From contig CAVOUJ010000014.1 of NCBI GenBank assembly GCA_963699535.1, positions 177,116 to 241,115 of the forward strand: a stretch of 64,000 bases of DNA, given 5' to 3'. A program made the translations under genes and the position numbers. Positions 34,651 to 42,613 of this stretch are shown piece after piece. Within the stretch, counting starts at the first letter, position 1. Each line of letters opens with the position of its first letter. The DNA is from VBDM01 sp963699535. Its GTDB lineage: Bacteria > Pseudomonadota > Gammaproteobacteria > Burkholderiales > SG8-39. The notes below the pieces were generated by a model. It did not search any database, was not told the DNA's origin, and was given only the letters and a program-made list of their open reading frames with translations.

Positions 34651-35489
34651 ATGCCGCTCGTCAAGGTCAAACCCACATCGCCCGGCCGGCGCCAGCTCGT
34701 CAAGGTTGTCAATCCGGATCTGCACAAAGGCGGGCCTTTCCAGGGTCTCGTCGAGAAGCAGTCGAAGAAGGCGGGCCGCAACGTCAACGGCCATATCACG
34801 ATGCGCCACCAGGGCGGCGGCCACAAGCACCACTACCGGATCGTCGACTTCCGCCGCGACAAGGACGGCATTGCCGCGACGGTCGAGCGGCTCGAGTACG
34901 ATCCGAACCGCAGCGCGAACCTCGCGCTGCTGTGCTACGCGGACGGCGAGCGCCGCTACATCATCGCGCCCAAAGGGGTGGCGGCCGGAACGCAGCTCCT
35001 GTCCGGCCCGAGGCGCCGATCAAGGCCGGAAACACGCTGCCGCTCAGAAATATACCGGTCGGTACCACGATTCACTGCGTAGAGTTGCAGCCCGGGAGAG
35101 GCGCGCAACTCGCGCGCGCCGCCGGGACCTCGGTGCAGCTGCTCGCGCGCGAGGGCAGCTATGCGCAGGTTCGGTTGCGCTCCGGAGAAATCCGAAAAGT
35201 GCACGTCGATTGCCGCGCGACCATTGGTGAAGTCGGCAACGAAGAGCACAGCCTGGAATCGATCGGCAAGGCCGGACGGGTCCGCTGGCGCGGCGTTCGG
35301 CCCACGGTGCGCGGGGTCGCGATGAACCCGATCGATCATCCGCACGGAGGAGGCGAAGGCAAGACCGCTGCCGCCCAGGACCCCGTGAGCCCCTGGGGAA
35401 CGCTCGCCAAGGGATACAAGACCCGCAAGAACAAGCGCACGCGCAGCATGATCATCCAGTTCCGCCACAAGAAACGAGACAAGGGCTAG
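34651..35489 (+). CDS. rplB: 50S ribosomal protein L2 (frame break as sequenced)
   Basis: L2 of about 279 residues, a primary rRNA-binding protein needed for subunit joining. PLVKVKPTSPGRRQLVKVVN, QGGGHKHHYRIVDFRRDKDG and the catalytic-region RGVAMNPIDHPHGGGEGK with its conserved histidine are seen. A G is missing near 35008 (CCCGAGGCG); restoring it gives LLSGPEAPIKAGNTLPLRNI. The end, TRKNKRTRSMIIQFRHKKR, is normal. It follows rplW by 3 bases. Confidence 0.93.
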
Positions 35490-35492
35490 GCC

Positions 35493-35891
35493 ATGGGGCG
35501 TTCGGTCAAGAAGGGTCCTTTCGTGGACCACCACCTGATGGACAAGGTCGAGGCGGTGCGCGCCTCGAACGACAAGCGTCCAATCAAGACTTGGTCGCGG
35601 CGCTCGACCATTCTTCCTGATTTCGTCGGACTGACCATCGCAGTTCATAACGGCAAGCAGCATGTCCCTGTGTACATTTCGGAGAACATGGTCGGACACA
35701 AGTTGGGCGAATTCGCACTGACGCGCATCTTCAAGAGCCACGGTATGGCGGACAAGAGGGTGCTCGAAGCAGCGGCCGCGGCGAGGGCCGGCGGCGCGCA
35801 CGGCGCCCCTGGAGCCGCCGGAGCTCCGGCCGCGACGGGCGCGCCTGCCGCCGCCGCGCAGGCCCCTTCAGCACCGGCCGAGAAGAAGTAG
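35493..35891 (+). CDS. rpsS: 30S ribosomal protein S19 with Ala/Gly/Pro-rich tail
   Basis: A 132-residue S19, against about 92 for the usual protein. The core MGRSVKKGPFVDHHLMDKVE, IKTWSRRSTILPDFVGLTIA and MVGHKLGEFALTRIFKSHG is standard. The roughly 40 extra residues after it are low-complexity Ala/Gly/Pro (ARAGGAHGAPGAAGAPAATG) and end EKK. The frame is clean and the next gene starts 7 bases on, so the tail seems real. S19 lies in the head of the 30S, where the tail could reach the intersubunit face (inference). Confidence 0.95.
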   Translation: MGRSVKKGPFVDHHLMDKVEAVRASNDKRPIKTWSRRSTILPDFVGLTIAVHNGKQHVPVYISENMVGHKLGEFALTRIFKSHGMADKRVLEAAAAARAGGAHGAPGAAGAPAATGAPAAAAQAPSAPAEKK

Positions 35892-35898
35892 CCAGGAC

Positions 35899-36267
35899 AT
35901 GGAAACGCGGGCAACCCTTTACGGAGTGAGGCTGTCGGCCCAGAAAGGCCGGCTGGTCGCCGATCAGATCCGAGGGCTCCCGGTGGAGAAGGCGCTCAAT
36001 CTTCTTTCGTTCAGCCCGAAGAAGGGCGCACAGATCATCAAGAAGGTCCTGGAATCGGCGATCGCCAATGCCGAGCACAACGACGGCGCGGACGTTGACG
36101 AGTTGAAAGTGAAACGCATCTTCGTGGAACGGGGGATGCCTCTGAAGCGCTTCCAGGCGCGAGCCAAGGGCCGCGGCAACCGCGTGACCAAGCATAGCTG
36201 CCACATTTTCGTCACCGTAGGCGACGAGGAAAAGAAGAAAGCTCCGGCGAAGCCGACGAAGAAATAG
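35899..36267 (+). CDS. rplV: 50S ribosomal protein L22
   Basis: L22 of 122 residues, with a long hairpin that lines the exit tunnel. METRATLYGVRLSAQKGRLV, KGAQIIKKVLESAIANAEHN and the loop IFVERGMPLKRFQARAKGRG are standard. The core ends HIFVTVGDEE; a short lysine/proline tail (KKKAPAKPTKK) extends it by about ten residues. Placed between rpsS and rpsC as usual. Confidence 0.96.
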   Translation: METRATLYGVRLSAQKGRLVADQIRGLPVEKALNLLSFSPKKGAQIIKKVLESAIANAEHNDGADVDELKVKRIFVERGMPLKRFQARAKGRGNRVTKHSCHIFVTVGDEEKKKAPAKPTKK

Positions 36268-36274
36268 GACATCC

Positions 36275-37225
36275 ATGGGACAGAAAATCCATCCGATCGG
36301 CTTCAGGCTCAGCGTCAACAAGAACTGGTCCTCACGCTGGTATGCGAACAGCAGGAATTTCGCCGGAATGCTGAACGAGGACCTGAAGGTCCGCAGCTAC
36401 CTGAAAAAGCGGCTCGCCCACGCCTCGGTCGGCAAAGTGGTGATCGAGCGGCCGGCCAAGGACGCGCGAATCACCATCCACAGTGCGCGGCCCGGCGTCG
36501 TAATCGGCAAGAAGGGCGAAGACATCGAAATGCTCAAGGCCGACTTGCGCAGGCTTCTCGGCGTGCAGATGGTGCACGTCAACATCGAAGAAATACGCAA
36601 GCCCGAAGTGGATGCGCAGCTCATCTCGGATTCGATCGCGCAGCAGCTCGAAAAGCGGATCATGTTCCGCCGCGCAATGAAGCGCGCCATGCAGAATGCC
36701 ATGCGCTTGGGCGCCCAGGGGATCAAGATCATGAGCGCCGGGCGCTTGAATGGAGTCGAGATCGCGCGCACCGAGTGGTACCGCGAGGGGCGCGTGCCGC
36801 TCCACACGCTGCGCGCGGATATCGACTACGGTTTTTCCGAGGCGAAGACCACTTATGGAGTAATCGGGATCAAGTGCTGGGTGTACAAAGGCGAAACGAT
36901 GGCCAAGGGGGACCAGCCGGTTGCGCCTCCGGCGCCGGCCGCGGAGGAGGCCTTTACCGCGAAGAAGGTGAAGAAGGCGACCGTCAAGCCCGTTCCGAGC
37001 GCGCCCGAGGAGGCACGACACGAGGCCGTCGCTCCGTCTCCGGCAACGCCGGCGGCGGTCGCACCCGAACCCGCGCCCGAAGTTGCACCCGAAGCAAAGG
37101 CAAAGCCCGCACGGCGCCCGGCTCCGGCGAAAAAAGCCGCAAGCGAGTCCAAGACGAAAACTGAGAGCAAGTCGCAGGCCAAGCCCAAGACCGCGGTCAA
37201 GAAATCGCGGAAGCCCAAGGCATAG
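36275..37225 (+). CDS. rpsC: 30S ribosomal protein S3 with about 100-residue Ala/Pro/Lys tail
   Basis: A 316-residue S3, compared with about 210-280 in relatives. The KH domain carries RPGVVIGKKGEDIEMLKADL, and the C-terminal domain has SAGRLNGVEIARTEWYREGR and YGVIGIKCWVYKGE near residue 207. The rest is a low-complexity tail of Ala, Pro, Lys and Glu ending KTAVKKSRKPKA. The frame is unbroken and rplP follows 16 bases on. Shorter S3 tails of this kind occur in other betaproteobacteria; this one is long. Confidence 0.96.
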   Translation: MGQKIHPIGFRLSVNKNWSSRWYANSRNFAGMLNEDLKVRSYLKKRLAHASVGKVVIERPAKDARITIHSARPGVVIGKKGEDIEMLKADLRRLLGVQMVHVNIEEIRKPEVDAQLISDSIAQQLEKRIMFRRAMKRAMQNAMRLGAQGIKIMSAGRLNGVEIARTEWYREGRVPLHTLRADIDYGFSEAKTTYGVIGIKCWVYKGETMAKGDQPVAPPAPAAEEAFTAKKVKKATVKPVPSAPEEARHEAVAPSPATPAAVAPEPAPEVAPEAKAKPARRPAPAKKAASESKTKTESKSQAKPKTAVKKSRKPKA

Positions 37226-37241
37226 GCGAGGAGCGATCCGA

Positions 37242-37658
37242 ATGCTTCAACCAGCCAGGACCAAATACCGCAAGCAGCAGAAGGGTCGCAACCGGGGCGT
37301 TGCGACCCGCGGGACGAAGGTCAGCTTTGGTGACTACGGTCTGAAGGCGACGACCCGAGGACGACTGACCGCGCGCCAGATCGAGGCGGCCCGGCGCGCC
37401 ATGACGCGCTACATCAAGCGCGGCGGGCGCATATTCATTCGCATCTTTCCGGACAAGCCCGTCTCGCAAAAGCCGGCTGAGGTGCGCATGGGCAACGGCA
37501 AAGGCAACCCGGAATATTTCGTCGCAGAGATCCAACCGGGCAAGGTGCTCTACGAGATGGACGGCGTCGATGAACCCATGGCGCGGGAGGCATTTGCGCT
37601 TGCCGCATCCAAGCTGCCGCTTCGCACCGTGTTCGTCTTCCGTCAACTAGGCGGGTGA
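37242..37658 (+). CDS. rplP: 50S ribosomal protein L16
   Basis: L16 of 138 residues, which contacts A-site tRNA. MLQPARTKYRKQQKGRNRGV, GLKATTRGRLTARQIEAARR and the YcfD-target-region arginine in VRMGNGKGNPEYFVAEIQPG are seen. Length is standard. The ATG lies 10 bases after GGCGAGGAG. Confidence 0.97.
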   Translation: MLQPARTKYRKQQKGRNRGVATRGTKVSFGDYGLKATTRGRLTARQIEAARRAMTRYIKRGGRIFIRIFPDKPVSQKPAEVRMGNGKGNPEYFVAEIQPGKVLYEMDGVDEPMAREAFALAASKLPLRTVFVFRQLGG

Positions 37659-37686
37659 CGGGACCCGGGGCACAGAGGTAAACCCA

Positions 37687-37881
37687 ATGAAAGCGACTGA
37701 ACTTCGCGCCAAAGACCAGGCGCAGCTTTCCAAGGAACTCGAGGATCTGCTGCGGGCGCAATTTGGCCTGCGCATGCAAAAAGCGACGCAGCAGTTGACC
37801 AACAGCAGCCAGCTGAAAAAGGTGCGGCGGGACATCGCGCGAGTGCGAACGATCCTGAAGGAAAAGGCGGAAGTGAAATGA
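37687..37881 (+). CDS. rpmC: 50S ribosomal protein L29
   Basis: L29 of 64 residues, a two-helix protein near the exit tunnel beside L23. MKATELRAKDQAQLSKELED and the end VRRDIARVRTILKEKAEVK match the family. The stop overlaps the rpsQ start (ATGA). Confidence 0.96.
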   Translation: MKATELRAKDQAQLSKELEDLLRAQFGLRMQKATQQLTNSSQLKKVRRDIARVRTILKEKAEVK

Positions 37882-38141
37882 GTGAACAAAAGACGATCCG
37901 GACGCTGACCGGTCGAGTCGTCAGCGACAAGATGGACAAAACTGTGACTGTGCTCGTGGAGCGCCGGGTTACTCACCCGATGTATGGAAAGATCGTAACC
38001 CGGTCGAAGAAATACCACGCCCACGACGAAAAGGACGAGTACAAAGAGGGAGATGTGGTCCTGATCGAGGAGTGCCGGCCGATGTCGCGAACCAAGGCGT
38101 GGCGCGTCGCGAAGCTCGTCGAGAAGGCGCGGGCGGCTTAG
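37878..38141 (+). CDS. rpsQ: 30S ribosomal protein S17
   Basis: S17 of 87 residues, an OB-fold protein that binds helix 11 of 16S rRNA. TIRTLTGRVVSDKMDKTVTV, RRVTHPMYGKIVTRSKKYHA and DVVLIEECRPMSRTKAWRV are standard. It is the last gene before a 131-base spacer that holds a new promoter for rplN. Confidence 0.97.
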   Translation: MSEQKTIRTLTGRVVSDKMDKTVTVLVERRVTHPMYGKIVTRSKKYHAHDEKDEYKEGDVVLIEECRPMSRTKAWRVAKLVEKARAA

Positions 38142-38163
38142 TCACGTAGCGGGCAGCGGGCCA

Positions 38164-38192
38164 TTGGCAAGGGTATTGATTCCGCGTACAAT
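38164..38192 (+). promoter_or_regulatory. Sigma-70-type promoter before rplN (spc operon)
   Basis: TTGGCA (38164-38169) and TACAAT (38187-38192), 17 bases apart, lie in the rpsQ-rplN spacer. A small hairpin, ATCCCG-AA-CGGGAT (38209-38222), follows in the leader. This matches the usual point where the spc operon can be transcribed on its own. Confidence 0.65.
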
Positions 38193-38272
38193 TTAGCGCT
38201 TTTTTCAAATCCCGAACGGGATCCAAGACTGCCCGCCCGCTAGCGCAGGACGGGGCAAGTTGGAGAGACAAA

Positions 38273-38641
38273 ATGATTCAGATGCAGACGGTGCTCGATG
38301 TCGCCGACAATACCGGCGCGCGCGCGGTGATGTGTATCAAGGTGTTGGGCGGCTCGAAGCGCCGCTACGCCAGCATCGGGGACGTCATCAGGGTGAGCGT
38401 GAAGGACGCAGCTCCCCGCGGGCGGGTCAAGAAGGGCGAGATCTATCACGCGGTGGTGGTGCGCACCGCCCAGGGCGTGAGGCGCGCGGACGGAAGCCGA
38501 ATCCGGTTCGATTCGAATGCCGCCGTGCTGCTCACTCCCAAGCTGGAACCGATCGGGACTCGCATATTCGGACCCGTGACCCGGGAGCTTCGCAGCGAGC
38601 GATTCATGAAGATCGTGTCGCTCGCGCCCGAAGTGCTTTAA
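38273..38641 (+). CDS. rplN: 50S ribosomal protein L14
   Basis: L14 of 122 residues, at the intersubunit face. MIQMQTVLDVADNTGARAVM, KVLGGSKRRYASIGDVIRVS and ELRSERFMKIVSLAPEVL are standard. RBS GGAGAG lies just before the ATG. First gene of the spc cluster here. Confidence 0.98.
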   Translation: MIQMQTVLDVADNTGARAVMCIKVLGGSKRRYASIGDVIRVSVKDAAPRGRVKKGEIYHAVVVRTAQGVRRADGSRIRFDSNAAVLLTPKLEPIGTRIFGPVTRELRSERFMKIVSLAPEVL

Positions 38642-38670
38642 CGGGCCGCAACTCACCTCAACTCACAACC

Positions 38671-38988
38671 ATGGAAAAAATCAGAAAAGGCGACGACATC
38701 ATCGTCATCGCGGGCAGGGACAAAGGCAAGCGGGGTACGGTGCTCAAAGTCGTCGACGCGCGGCACGTGGTGGTCGAGGGGGTCAACCGTGTCAAGAAGC
38801 ATCAGCGTCCGAATCCCATGAAGGGCATCACTGGCGGCATCGCCGACAAGGACATGCCCATTGATATTTCCAACGTCGCGCTTTTCAACCCGCAAACCAA
38901 GAAGGCCGACCGCGTCGGCTTCAAACTGATGGACGGCGGACGCAAGGTGCGCGTGTTCAAATCCAATGGCGAAATGGTGGACGCGTAG
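38671..38988 (+). CDS. rplX: 50S ribosomal protein L24
   Basis: L24 of 105 residues, an assembly initiator. The KOW motif DDIIVIAGRDKGKRGTVLKV, RVKKHQRPNPMKGITGGIAD and the end GGRKVRVFKSNGEMVDA fit the family. No strong Shine-Dalgarno precedes the ATG; the start is set by homology (MEKIRKGDD). Confidence 0.96.
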   Translation: MEKIRKGDDIIVIAGRDKGKRGTVLKVVDARHVVVEGVNRVKKHQRPNPMKGITGGIADKDMPIDISNVALFNPQTKKADRVGFKLMDGGRKVRVFKSNGEMVDA

Positions 38989-38991
38989 ATC

Positions 38992-39531
38992 ATGGCCCGC
39001 CTTCAGGACTACTACCGCAAGAACGTCGTGCCCGATCTGATGAAGAAACTCGGGTACAAGACCTCGATGCAGGTCCCGCGAATCCAGAAAATCACGCTCA
39101 ACATGGGCGTAGGCGAAACGACAACAGACAAGAAGATCCTGGACAATGCCGTTGCGGACCTCACCAAGATCGCCGGCCAGAAGCCTGTGGTCACCAAGGC
39201 AAAGAAATCGATCGCGGTTTTCAAAATCCGGAAGGATTTCCCCGTAGGTTGCATGGTGACCCTGAGGGGCAAGCGAATGTACGAATTCCTCGACCGGCTC
39301 GTTACGGTTGCCATTCCCCGCATCCGCGACTTCCGCGGCATCTCGAGCCGCGCGTTCGACGGCCGCGGCAACTACAGCCTAGGAGTCAAGGAACAGATCA
39401 TTTTCCCGGAGATCGAGTACGACAAGATCGACACTCTGCGTGGACTCAATATCAGCATCACTACCACCGCGAAGACCGACGATGAAGCGCGCGCGCTGCT
39501 CACGGCCTTCCGCTTTCCGTTCAAGACCTGA
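38992..39531 (+). CDS. rplE: 50S ribosomal protein L5
   Basis: L5 of 179 residues, which binds 5S rRNA and the P-site tRNA. KNVVPDLMKKLGYKTSMQVP, TKAKKSIAVFKIRKDFPVGC and RDFRGISSRAFDGRGNYSLG are seen. It starts 3 bases after the rplX stop, so the two are coupled. Confidence 0.98.
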   Translation: MARLQDYYRKNVVPDLMKKLGYKTSMQVPRIQKITLNMGVGETTTDKKILDNAVADLTKIAGQKPVVTKAKKSIAVFKIRKDFPVGCMVTLRGKRMYEFLDRLVTVAIPRIRDFRGISSRAFDGRGNYSLGVKEQIIFPEIEYDKIDTLRGLNISITTTAKTDDEARALLTAFRFPFKT

Positions 39532-39540
39532 AGGATCGTC

Positions 39541-39846
39541 ATGGCCAAACTCGCCCTCATCAATCGCGAAGCAAAACGCCGCAAGACGGTGGCAAAGTTC
39601 GCCGCGAAGCGCGCTGCCTTGCTCGCGATCATCAACGACGCCAAGCGCTCCGACGAGGACCGCCAGGAGGCGCGCGAGACTTTTCAGCAGCTCCCGAGAA
39701 ACGCCTCGCCCGTGCGTTTGCGCAACCGGTGCAGACTGACCGGACGGCCGCGCGGGGTATTCCGCAAGTTCGGCCTGGGGCGCAACAAGCTGCGCGAAAT
39801 CGCTCTGCGCGGGGAAATCCCGGGACTGATCAAGGCGAGCTGGTAG
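39541..39846 (+). CDS. rpsN: 30S ribosomal protein S14
   Basis: S14 of 101 residues, the long, zinc-free form (no CxxC pairs). MAKLALINREAKRRKTVAKF and RNRCRLTGRPRGVFRKFGLG followed by the end GEIPGLIKASW are diagnostic. Confidence 0.98.
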   Translation: MAKLALINREAKRRKTVAKFAAKRAALLAIINDAKRSDEDRQEARETFQQLPRNASPVRLRNRCRLTGRPRGVFRKFGLGRNKLREIALRGEIPGLIKASW

Positions 39847-39861
39847 AAGGAGGCCTATGCA

Positions 39862-40257
39862 ATGAGTATGACCGATCCCATCGCCGACATGCTGACCCGC
39901 ATCCGCAATGCCCAGATGGTTGCCAAGACCGTGGTCGGAATGCCTTCCTCGAAGCTCAAGGTTTCGATCGCCCAGGTGCTCAAAGACGAGGGTTACATCG
40001 ACGGCTTTGCCGTGCGCGAGAAGGACGGGAAGGCTGAGCTCGAAATCGGCCTAAAGTACTACGCGGGGCAGCCGGTGATCGAGAGAATCGAGCGCGTGTC
40101 CAGTCCGGGCCTGCGGATCTACAAAGGGCGCGACGATCTGCCGAAGGTCATGAATGGCCTCGGTGTCGCGATCGTTTCCACTTCGAAGGGCGTCATGACC
40201 GATCGCAAGGCCCGCGAGACCGGTGTCGGCGGCGAAGTGCTTTGCATCGTCGCCTAG
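39862..40257 (+). CDS. rpsH: 30S ribosomal protein S8
   Basis: S8 of 131 residues, a primary 16S rRNA binder and, in E. coli, the repressor of the spc operon. MTDPIADMLTRIRNAQMVAK, SSPGLRIYKGRDDLPKVMNG and GVMTDRKARETGVGGEVLCI match. A strong AAGGAGG is placed for the ATG at 39862; the second ATG at 39868 is the more usual N-terminus of the family. Confidence 0.97.
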   Translation: MSMTDPIADMLTRIRNAQMVAKTVVGMPSSKLKVSIAQVLKDEGYIDGFAVREKDGKAELEIGLKYYAGQPVIERIERVSSPGLRIYKGRDDLPKVMNGLGVAIVSTSKGVMTDRKARETGVGGEVLCIVA

Positions 40258-40266
40258 GAGCTGCCG

Positions 40267-40800
40267 ATGTCCCGCATTGCCAAGTATCCCGTGACCCTGC
40301 CCAAGGGCGTCGAAGCGACGCTCGCGGCGGAAACGCTCTCGATCAAGGGGCCGCTCGGCACGTTGACGCAGCAACTGCGTGGCGACGTCAAAATCGATAA
40401 GGACGGGGACAAGCTCGTGTTCAAGGCTCTCAACGATTCGGACGACGCGAATGCGATGTCGGGGACGCTGCGAGCGCTTGCCGCGAACATGGTCGTCGGG
40501 GTGACCAAGGGATTCGAGAAACGGCTCACCCTGGTTGGGGTCGGTTATCGCGCTCAGGCGCAGGGAGACAAGTTGAACCTGACCCTGGGTTTCTCGCACC
40601 CGGTGGCCCATCCCATGCCGAAAGGGATCAAGGTCGAGACTCCGTCGCAGACCGAAATCCTGATCAAGGGATTGGACAAACAACTCGTCGGACAGGTCGC
40701 TGCCGAGGTACGGGCCTACAGGTCCCCGGAGCCCTACAAGGGAAAGGGCGTGCGCTACGCCGACGAGCGAGTGGTCCTCAAGGAAACGAAGAAGAAGTAG
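40267..40800 (+). CDS. rplF: 50S ribosomal protein L6
   Basis: L6 of 177 residues, near the sarcin-ricin loop. SRIAKYPVTLPKGVEATLAA, ANMVVGVTKGFEKRLTLVGV and the end YKGKGVRYADERVVLKETKK follow the family. Clean frame, between rpsH and rplR as expected. Confidence 0.98.
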   Translation: MSRIAKYPVTLPKGVEATLAAETLSIKGPLGTLTQQLRGDVKIDKDGDKLVFKALNDSDDANAMSGTLRALAANMVVGVTKGFEKRLTLVGVGYRAQAQGDKLNLTLGFSHPVAHPMPKGIKVETPSQTEILIKGLDKQLVGQVAAEVRAYRSPEPYKGKGVRYADERVVLKETKKK

Positions 40801-40809
40801 GGAACTGCG

Positions 40810-41163
40810 ATGAGCACGAAGAAAATGGCAAGGCTGCGGCGGGCTTCCCAGACGCGCCTCAGGATACATCGGCAGTCGACGACGCGACTGGCCGTGCATC
40901 GCACCAATGCCCATATTTATGCGCAGCTGTGCTCGGCCGACGGCAAGGTGCTGACTTCGGCTTCCACCGTCGAAAAGGAAGTGCGCGCCAAGGTCTCAAA
41001 CGGCGGCAACAAGGCGGCGGCGACGGCGGTCGGCAGGCGCATCGCCGAAAAGGCGAAGGGTCTGGGAATCCAGGTCGTGGCTTTCGACCGCTCCGGCTAC
41101 AGGTACCACGGCAGGGTAAAGGCCCTGGCCGAAGCGGCGCGCGAAGCCGGCCTCAAGTTCTGA
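40810..41163 (+). CDS. rplR: 50S ribosomal protein L18
   Basis: L18 of 117 residues, a 5S rRNA-binding protein. MARLRRASQTRLRIHRQSTT, RLAVHRTNAHIYAQLCSADG and the end FDRSGYRYHGRVKALAEAAR are standard. The 83-base gap before rpsE holds no further gene. Confidence 0.97.
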   Translation: MSTKKMARLRRASQTRLRIHRQSTTRLAVHRTNAHIYAQLCSADGKVLTSASTVEKEVRAKVSNGGNKAAATAVGRRIAEKAKGLGIQVVAFDRSGYRYHGRVKALAEAAREAGLKF

Positions 41164-41246
41164 TCGAACCGGAGAGAACAAGAGGGCTGCGCCGCCTGCA
41201 ACTCCGTTGGATTAGAGCGAGCGACAAATAGGACAAAGGAACCGCA

Positions 41247-41768
41247 ATGGCAAGAATGCAACCGAGAATGCAGGGCAGCAGCGAGCGCACGGACGGCCTG
41301 AAGGAGAAGATGGTTTCCGTGAACCGCGTCACCAAAGTCGTCAAAGGGGGACGGATCCTCGGCTTCGCGGCTCTTACCGTGGTGGGCGACGGTGACGGCG
41401 CGGTGGGCATGGGCAAAGGCAAGGCACGCGAAGTGCCCGTCGCCGTCCAGAAGGCCCTGGAGGAAGCGCGGCGCAAGATGTTCCGGGTGACCCTCAAGAA
41501 CGGCACGCTGCAACACGCGGTTACCGGAAAGCACGGCTCCTCAAAAGTGATCATGCTTCCCGCCTCGCAGGGTACCGGGATTATCGCCGGGGGGCCCATG
41601 CGGGCCGTATTCGAAGTGCTGGGAATAACCAACGTGCTCGCGAAATGCATCGGATCGACCAATCCCTACAACGTCGTCCGGGCAACACTCGATGGGCTCA
41701 AGAAGATGAACACCCCTGCAGAGATCGCGGCAAAGCGCGGCAAGTCCATCGAGGAAATCACCGCCTGA
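41247..41768 (+). CDS. rpsE: 30S ribosomal protein S5
   Basis: S5 of 173 residues, important for decoding accuracy. RVTKVVKGGRILGFAALTVV, GDGDGAVGMGKGKAREVPVA and VLGITNVLAKCIGSTNPYNV are seen. RBS AAAGGAA precedes the ATG. No unusual residues at the known spectinomycin loop (VKGG). Confidence 0.98.
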   Translation: MARMQPRMQGSSERTDGLKEKMVSVNRVTKVVKGGRILGFAALTVVGDGDGAVGMGKGKAREVPVAVQKALEEARRKMFRVTLKNGTLQHAVTGKHGSSKVIMLPASQGTGIIAGGPMRAVFEVLGITNVLAKCIGSTNPYNVVRATLDGLKKMNTPAEIAAKRGKSIEEITA

Positions 41769-41779
41769 GGTGGATGCAC

Positions 41780-41962
41780 ATGGCTGACAAGAAGATCCGG
41801 GTAACGCTCGTGAAGAGCATCAACGGCAGCAGGGCGGAGCATCGCGCAACCGTGCGCGGCTTGGGGTTACGGCGGTTGCATCAGACCGTTGAACTCAAGG
41901 ACACGCCGCAAGTGCGTGGCATGATCACAAGCGTTCATCACCTGGTGCGCCTCGAGGGATAA
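41780..41962 (+). CDS. rpmD: 50S ribosomal protein L30
   Basis: L30 of 60 residues. KKIRVTLVKSINGSRAEHRA and LGLRRLHQTVELKDTPQVRG are diagnostic. The ATG at 41780 is preferred; an in-frame ATG at 41774 would add two residues. The next ATG (rplO) directly follows the stop. Confidence 0.96.
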   Translation: MADKKIRVTLVKSINGSRAEHRATVRGLGLRRLHQTVELKDTPQVRGMITSVHHLVRLEG

Positions 41963-42613
41963 ATGGAACTCAACACGCTGAAGCCCGCCCCCGGCTCGAA
42001 GCGCGCCCGCAAGCGCGTCGCGCGCGGGATCGGTTCAGGGACGGGCAAGACGGGCGGCCGCGGGCACAAGGGCCAGAGAGCGCGTTCGGGGGGATTTCAC
42101 AAGGTCGGCTTCGAAGGGGGGCAGATGCCCCTGCAGCGTCGCTTGCCCAAGCGCGGGTTCAAGTCCCTGAGCCGGCAGGACACCGCCGAAGTGCGGCTTT
42201 CCGACCTTGAGCGCGTCAAAGTCGAAAAGATCGACCTCGCGGCGCTCAGGGAAGCGGGGATCGTACCCGAGTTCGCAAAGACGGCGAAGGTGATTCTCTC
42301 TGGGAAGCTCACGCGCAAGGTCGCGCTTGTCGGAGTTTCGGTGAGCAAGGGCGCGCGCGCTGCGATCGAGGCGGCAGGGGGAAGCACGGACGCCCCCATT
42401 CCGCAACCCAAACCCAAGCCCGAGCCCAAGATCCCAGCGCAGCCCCAGACCGAGGCAAGGCCTGGTAAGGAAGAAGCCAAATCTGACAAGAGAGCGGGCG
42501 AGGGTAAAACGAAGGGCGCAGCCAAAGGCGAAGGTGCCGCGCAGGACAAGAGTCAGGTGAAGAAGGAATCCAAGGCAAAGCCGGAGGCCAAGAAGGAAGA
42601 CAAGAAGGCGTAG
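41963..42613 (+). CDS. rplO: 50S ribosomal protein L15 with Lys/Glu/Ala-rich tail
   Basis: A 216-residue L15, about 70 longer than usual. The core MELNTLKPAPGSKRARKRVA, GHKGQRARSGGFHKVGFEGG and RRLPKRGFKSLSRQDTAEVR is normal and ends near residue 142 (KGARAAIEAAGG). The remainder is a charged low-complexity tail rich in Lys, Glu, Pro and Ala (AKSDKRAGEGKTKGAAKGEG) ending KKEDKKA. The frame is clean, with secY starting immediately after the stop. Confidence 0.95.
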   Translation: MELNTLKPAPGSKRARKRVARGIGSGTGKTGGRGHKGQRARSGGFHKVGFEGGQMPLQRRLPKRGFKSLSRQDTAEVRLSDLERVKVEKIDLAALREAGIVPEFAKTAKVILSGKLTRKVALVGVSVSKGARAAIEAAGGSTDAPIPQPKPKPEPKIPAQPQTEARPGKEEAKSDKRAGEGKTKGAAKGEGAAQDKSQVKKESKAKPEAKKEDKKA

